Under the pieces are notes generated by a model. That model was not told where the DNA came from, searched no databases, and saw only the letters and a list, made by a program, of their open reading frames with translations. DNA of 64,000 bases from Cephalopachus bancanus. Lineage: Eukaryota; Chordata; Mammalia; Primates; Tarsiidae. Numbering within the stretch: the first letter of the stretch is position 1; each line of letters opens with the position of its first letter. Shown here one piece after another: positions 59,101 to 64,000 of the stretch. The translations under genes and the position numbers were made by a program. The DNA lies in NCBI GenBank assembly GCA_027257055.1, contig JAPVLO010000977.1, forward strand, positions 62,001-126,000, given 5' to 3'.

Positions 59101-62100
59101 TTTGTTTGTTGATATTTTCTATGATATTTTTGTCTTCTATGTCCTGGATTTGTGCTCTTATTTTTGTGATTTGGGTTCTTCTGCTAAAGTTGGGGTTTTG
59201 GTGGTCTTCTCTTTTTATCTCCCTTAGGTGGTTTGTTAGGTTCTCCACTTGTGATTTTTCCATTTTCTTGATATGTGCTCATAGAGATATAAATTCTTCT
59301 CTTAAAACTGATTTCATGACTTCCCAGAGGTTTTAGTAAGATGTTTCTTCATTTTCATTTGTTTCCAGGAATTTTTCAATTTCTTCTTTGATTTCAGTGT
59401 TGACCCATTCGTTGTTCAGCATCATGCTGTTTAGTGACCATGTCTCTGAGGGTTTGGGGACATTTTGTTGGTGTTGATATTTATTTTTATTGCACTGTAG
59501 TCTGAAAAGGTGCGTGGCAAGATTTCAATCTTATGAAATTTGTTTATGCTTGATTTATGACCAAGGATGTGGTTGATCTCAGAGTATGTTCCATGTGGTG
59601 ATGAATAGAATGTAAATTCTGTGGTCATTACATGGGGTGTTCTGTAGGTACCAATTAAGTCTATTTGGTAAAGAGTTGCATTGAGGTTCTGGATCTCCTT
59701 GATGAGTTTTTGTCTTGATGATCTGTTGTGAGTGGGATATTAAAGTTCCCAGCTATGATAGTGCTAGAGTCAATCTCTTTTTTTAAGTTTGCCTAGAAGC
59801 TGCTTTATAAAAGTTGGAGCTCCTATGTTGGGTGTATATATGTATAGGATGGATATTTTTTGTTGGTGGATCGAATCTTTTATCATTATGTAGTGACCCT
59901 CTGTATCTTTTTAAAATTTTGATAGCTTAAAGGGTATTTTGTCTGATATTAAGATCATAATTCCTGCTTTCTTTTGTGTTCTGTTTGCCTGAAATTTTTC
60001 TTCCCATCCTCTTACTTTGAGTCTATGAGTGTCCTTTTGGTGAGATGAGTCTCTTGGAGTCATTATATTGTTGCCTCATGATATTTCATCAATTTTGCCA
60101 TTCTATGTCTTTTCAGTGGTGCATTTAGTCCATTCACATTCAGGCTAATTATTGAAATGTGAGAGTTTATCCCTATCATGAAGTTCTTACAGAGGTGTTG
60201 CTGTTCTTCCTATTTGTTTGCTGTCTTTCTTTTGATTTTTGGTTTGATTCATGTGTGTTTTCAAACTTTTTCCTGCACTCTTGTGAAGAACATTGTAGTT
60301 CTTCTTTTTTTTTTTTCCTTTCTTCTGTGTTTAATACTTTTTAAAATGTTTCTTGTAGAACTGGTCTAGAGGCAGCATAAGTTCTTAAGGATTGAATGTC
60401 TGGGAAAGATTTTAATTCTCCATCACTGATGAAGCTTAGCTAAGTTGGATAGGTGATTCTTGGTTGAAATTGTTTATTTTTGAGAACTTTGAAGATTGGG
60501 CTGCAAGCTCTCCTAGCCTGAAGTGTTTCTGTAGATAAATCTGTTGCTATTCTAGTTGGTCTTCCCCAGTAGGTAGTCTGACCTTTTTCTCTTGCTGCCT
60601 TTAGAATTTTTTTCTTTTATACCTACTTTGTTTGGATGAATTACTATGTGTCTAGGAATTGATCTTATTTGTTGTCTCGCAGGGGTTCTCTGACTCTCTT
60701 GTGTTTGAATGGTCACATCACTGATGAGCTGAGGGAAGTTTTCTTAAACAATTTCATGGAATGTTTGTTCCAGGGTGGCCTCTGCCTCTCTTTCTGACTC
60801 AGAAAGTCCAATTACACTTGGGTTCAGCCTCTTGAAATAAATGCTCAGCTCTTGAAGATTTTGTTTTGTCTTTTTTAGCTTCTTTTCTATGTTTTTGACA
60901 GTTTGGGTTAGTTCTATATTTTAGTCCTCAAGCTCTGAGATTCTTTCTTCTGCTTGGATAATTCTCCTTTCCATGCATATCAGTTGGCTATTCATTTCAT
61001 TCATAGTATTCTTTACTGCTGTTATCTCAGTTATCAACTCCTTATTTTCCTCTTGTCTCTTCTCAATTCTTCTTATTCTGTCTATTAATGTCTTGATATC
61101 TGGGTTTGTAGTTTGAGACCAGTCATTTTGGGGGTTCTTCATTGTTTGTGTTCTGAAGTCTGTTTTCTTAGTGTCTGATCCCAGGGGTCTGTGTGAGAAC
61201 CCTGTTCTTTTTTTGGTTTTTCATCATTTATGCAGATCCCCCACACACACATGCTTTTTTTTTCCCTCTTCTATAATTCTGTGTTCAGAGATGGGGGGTT
61301 ACTTTTACTTCTGTTTGCTCAATCTCCTATTCTTCCTTATATGGATCCTCTGGCTTTATTCAATTCTGAAGCTGGACTGGGTTGGGGGCTGTCCTTTTTG
61401 CAGTTTTGAGATTTAATTGAGGGTGGAGCTGTGATTCAGAATCTATCCATAGATCCCAGGATCCACTGACAGGTGTATGGGCACAACCCATACACCATTC
61501 TTACTGCCTTACAATCTGTCCATGCAGTAGGGGTATAGGTTTGCTCCCTGAAAACAAAATGAGATAAGAAAAAGGAAAGAAGAAGGTGGAGAGAGAGAAG
61601 AGTAAGAGGGAAAACAGACAGACATACCAACTACAAATGAAAGGAGACAAAGGCAGAAAAGAGTTTTTTTAAAAAATCTAAAACATATAGACAATCATAC
61701 AAACACACAAACCAACAAAAACCCCCCTATTGATGTATTCTTCCCATACGCAAACAGGCAGTCTAAAGAAAAAAATCAATAAAATAACAGAAACAAAGCA
61801 AGTATGAAAACATTATCAAAACAGAAAGAAAGGGAAAAAAAACTAAAACAAAAAGCAAACAAACAAAAATGAGCAAAACAGACAAAAAAAAAAAAAAAAG
61901 GAACCAAACTCACTCTGAGGTCATTCCTATAAGTCCAGCTTCCTTTCAGTTCTGGTTTCTAGCCCCTTCCCTCTGCTCTCAGTACAGGCTGATAGGGTTG
62001 CTCTCAGCTTGGGTCAGATGCCCCAGGCCTGCTGTAGAAGAAGGGTGGATCAGATCTGAACTAATCCTGCTTGCTGCCTGTCAGATGTGCACTCAGATCT

Positions 62101-62612
62101 GACCTGTATGTGTCTGATCCAGCATGGGGGATGGGCATCTGTCTCTCCCAGTTTGATGAAATTACCTTAGGTCCCAAGTTGGAGGCTGAGCAGGGCAATG
62201 CAGAGAAAATGGCTGCAGTCAGTGTTTCTTTACTGGAGATGGGGCTCCTCTCCAGTTCTCCCTGATCTTCTCTCTCCACTGATTGGATACAGGGCTCCAG
62301 CCAATTTGCTATAGCAGGAGATGGTGTGGGCCAGGCACCAGGTGATGAAAATCAGCTGCATTTAACAGGCTTTTCTCGGGAGAGTCCCGTGAACAGTAGA
62401 TGATCCTGCACGCTGGTGGCTCCAATCTCAGGGTATTGGGGGGTTGCAGTCACCTCCAGAGGAGAGCGCCAGATGCATGAACCTGAGTCTCCCCTCAGAC
62501 AGACTTTCACTCACCCACCAGCACATGCCTACTCACTCAGAGAGTCTTTATGGACACTCACTTTTGTGGAGACTCTCACAGTCCATCCTGTTCCATCGCC
62601 ATCTTGTGATTG
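56141..62612 (-). mobile_element. Nearly full-length L1 LINE, antisense
   Basis: About 6.5 kb. The 3' UTR is at 56155-56360 and carries a G-rich tract on the element strand. ORF2 remnants: C-terminal domain at 56425-56778; RT core at 58056-58394 ([24 protein letters not shown]). Directly after LSLF the catalytic aspartates expected next are missing, through an apparent deletion near 58075. ORF1 coiled coil is at 60921-61142 (MKNPQND start, AEERISELED). A 5' UTR of about 1.47 kb follows, including an A/G-rich stretch at about 61555-61905 on the plus strand. It ends at 62612 with the reverse of ACAAGATGGCGATGG, a YY1-type motif typical of L1 5' ends. Multiple stops and frameshifts make it inactive. 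Confidence 0.92.
62594..62612 (-). promoter_or_regulatory. L1 5'-end YY1-like promoter motif
   Basis: On the minus strand the element begins with CACAAGATGGCGATGG. CAAGATGG at the very 5' end is the YY1 site that sets the transcription start of primate L1s. Function here is inferred from the position and motif only. Confidence 0.6.
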
Positions 62613-64000
62613 AATCTCAAAAACATTTTAATTATTATAAGTCTTTGACATCTCTGTTTTACCATTTGGATGTACCACAAAAATCTTCTAAAACTGCTGT
62701 TCTTATTAAATATGGTTGACTTTGGTTTTGTCAAGATGTATGATCTAATATGAAAACATAAATTTAATCAAATTTAATCAAATTTAATTTTCTGGATAAA
62801 ATATAAGTGTTAAAATGCAATGATACATGACTCTTTATGTACAAGCAATAGTTAAATCGTAATTCTGATATTCAAGGGCTATCCTGCATTATGACAATTT
62901 ATTCAAAGAGCATGACAAATTACTGCATATCATGGGAAGTTAGAATTTTACAGTGAAAAGCCTCAAATGTTATATTGTCAAAATATCAAGTAGTCATAAT
63001 AATTAAGTGATGAGAATATACTGATTTAATTCATAAAGTTGAAGCTATACATCTATACAGACCTGAAAAACAGCCTATATATCTATATATAGACCTTGAA
63101 AACAAAGCTTAAGAAAACAACATACTTTTTCAGAAAGAAAACTAGATAAAATAAGAGACAACCTTTGTTTCTACTTTTGTATCCTTGAACATCTCACTTT
63201 TACCCTCTACTTTCTCTCCTCTCTGTTAGAGACAATCATTCTAACATTTTTCCAGCTGTGTCATCACCATGTGACAGACAAGGAAATCAAGTCTCAGAGA
63301 TACAAACATAACATTGTATGTGACAAATGAATAATATGACCCTGGTTTTCTTATTTTTAACCTAGTGCCCTCTCTTTGCACAGCCTGCTTCACAGGAACA
63401 CTATGGAAATCAAATGAGCTAGCTATGACAGCACTTTGAGAAATGTACAGTGGGATATAAATATAGAGTGTAAGTAGGAGGCAGTATAACAAGCAGCAGT
63501 ATTTCCCTACAGGACATTGACTCTAGGATCTGTATGTCCTACTTTCTCATCATAGTCAGCTTCCCCAACCTCCCATGACCATACTTCCCAGGTACTTTCC
63601 AAACCACTCATATGTCTTCCTCTCTCCTTCAGAGTGAAACTCAGTGCTGCTGGGTCTTTTCACTTCATCTCAAGTGTATCTTTTATCCACATGGCAGATG
63701 ATAAAGCTCAAAGATGTGCTCAACAGAGACAGAACTTTGGGACAGCAAGAGATTGTAGAGGTGGACCCCAGCTCCCCTGGGGCTTTGGTTGAAGGAATAA
63801 ATTAACCTGCCTCACCTAAGCTGAAGGCAGAGCCGATTTCCTGACCCTCTCTTAACTGAGATTCCAATCCAGATAGCAAGTTCACCTTCTACCACCTGTA
63901 ATCCTCTCAAAAGTGAAACTCAGAGGAAAAGTGGACTTTGAGTTCACTTGTGAGTTCTTGGGAACTACAGACAAAATTGTGACATTGGCACTTCTCCACC
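62613..64000. other. Unique-looking flank to the window edge
   Basis: No gene recognised. About 63240-63480 has MIR-like wording on the minus strand ('catcaccatgtgacagacaagg', 'agcactttgagaaatgtacagtgggatataaata'). If primate gene order holds, HLA-DRA-type genes would lie further right, outside the window. Confidence 0.45.

Overview
The window is nuclear DNA of a primate, most likely a strepsirrhine. The signs are intron-split coding sequence, dense interspersed repeats, and dimeric 7SL-derived Alu SINEs with a distinctive consensus: a 'GGCTCAGCCTGTAATCCC' left arm, 'CAATAAATCAAAAA' in the middle and an 'ACTCCAACTC' end. No lorisiform tRNA-derived monomer SINE was seen, which leans towards a Malagasy lemur, but this is inference. 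There is no bacterial-style gene organisation.

The only host gene locus I recognise is BTNL2 (butyrophilin-like 2), on the minus strand at about 41.47-53.64 kb. In known primate genomes it lies in the MHC class II region beside HLA-DRA, so this is probably the class III/class II boundary of the MHC. All seven coding pieces are present in order: signal peptide, IgV, IgC, a 21-base linker exon, IgV, IgC, and a transmembrane end. The copy looks dead. Nonsense codons lie in exons 2, 4 and 6, frameshifts in exons 2, 3 and 6, a canonical Ig cysteine is lost in exon 6, and the first donor reads GC instead of GT. Exon 5 (second IgV) is fully open with good splice sites.

Left of BTNL2, 0-41 kb is repeat-rich. 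At 5.7-9.1 kb a run of plus-oriented retroposed pieces (an L1 3' end, then a processed copy of GORASP2, then a processed copy of RPSA) is punctuated by three copies of one 14-base target sequence. The GORASP2 and RPSA copies abut with no poly-A between them, as in a chimeric or co-inserted retrocopy. At 13.75-19.6 kb there is a long antisense L1 split by an Alu. At 19.7-20.07 kb an Alu and about 65 bases of downstream flank lie between perfect 15-base duplications, which looks like SINE 3' transduction. Further right are a Tigger-like DNA transposon, several LTR remnants, a second antisense L1 (26.1-28.3 kb), a diverged tandem duplication with a 398-base period (29.87-30.67 kb), and an isolated GC/CpG-rich island (39.5-39.87 kb) of unknown origin.

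Right of BTNL2, 54-64 kb holds two Alus and a nearly full-length antisense L1 (56.1-62.6 kb) whose 5' end has the CAAGATGGCG-type motif. It sits directly against a second L1 3' tail. All three long L1s are on the minus strand, the same strand as BTNL2. The last 1.4 kb has only ancient SINE-like sequence. No RNA gene, CRISPR array or intact protein-coding gene was found.
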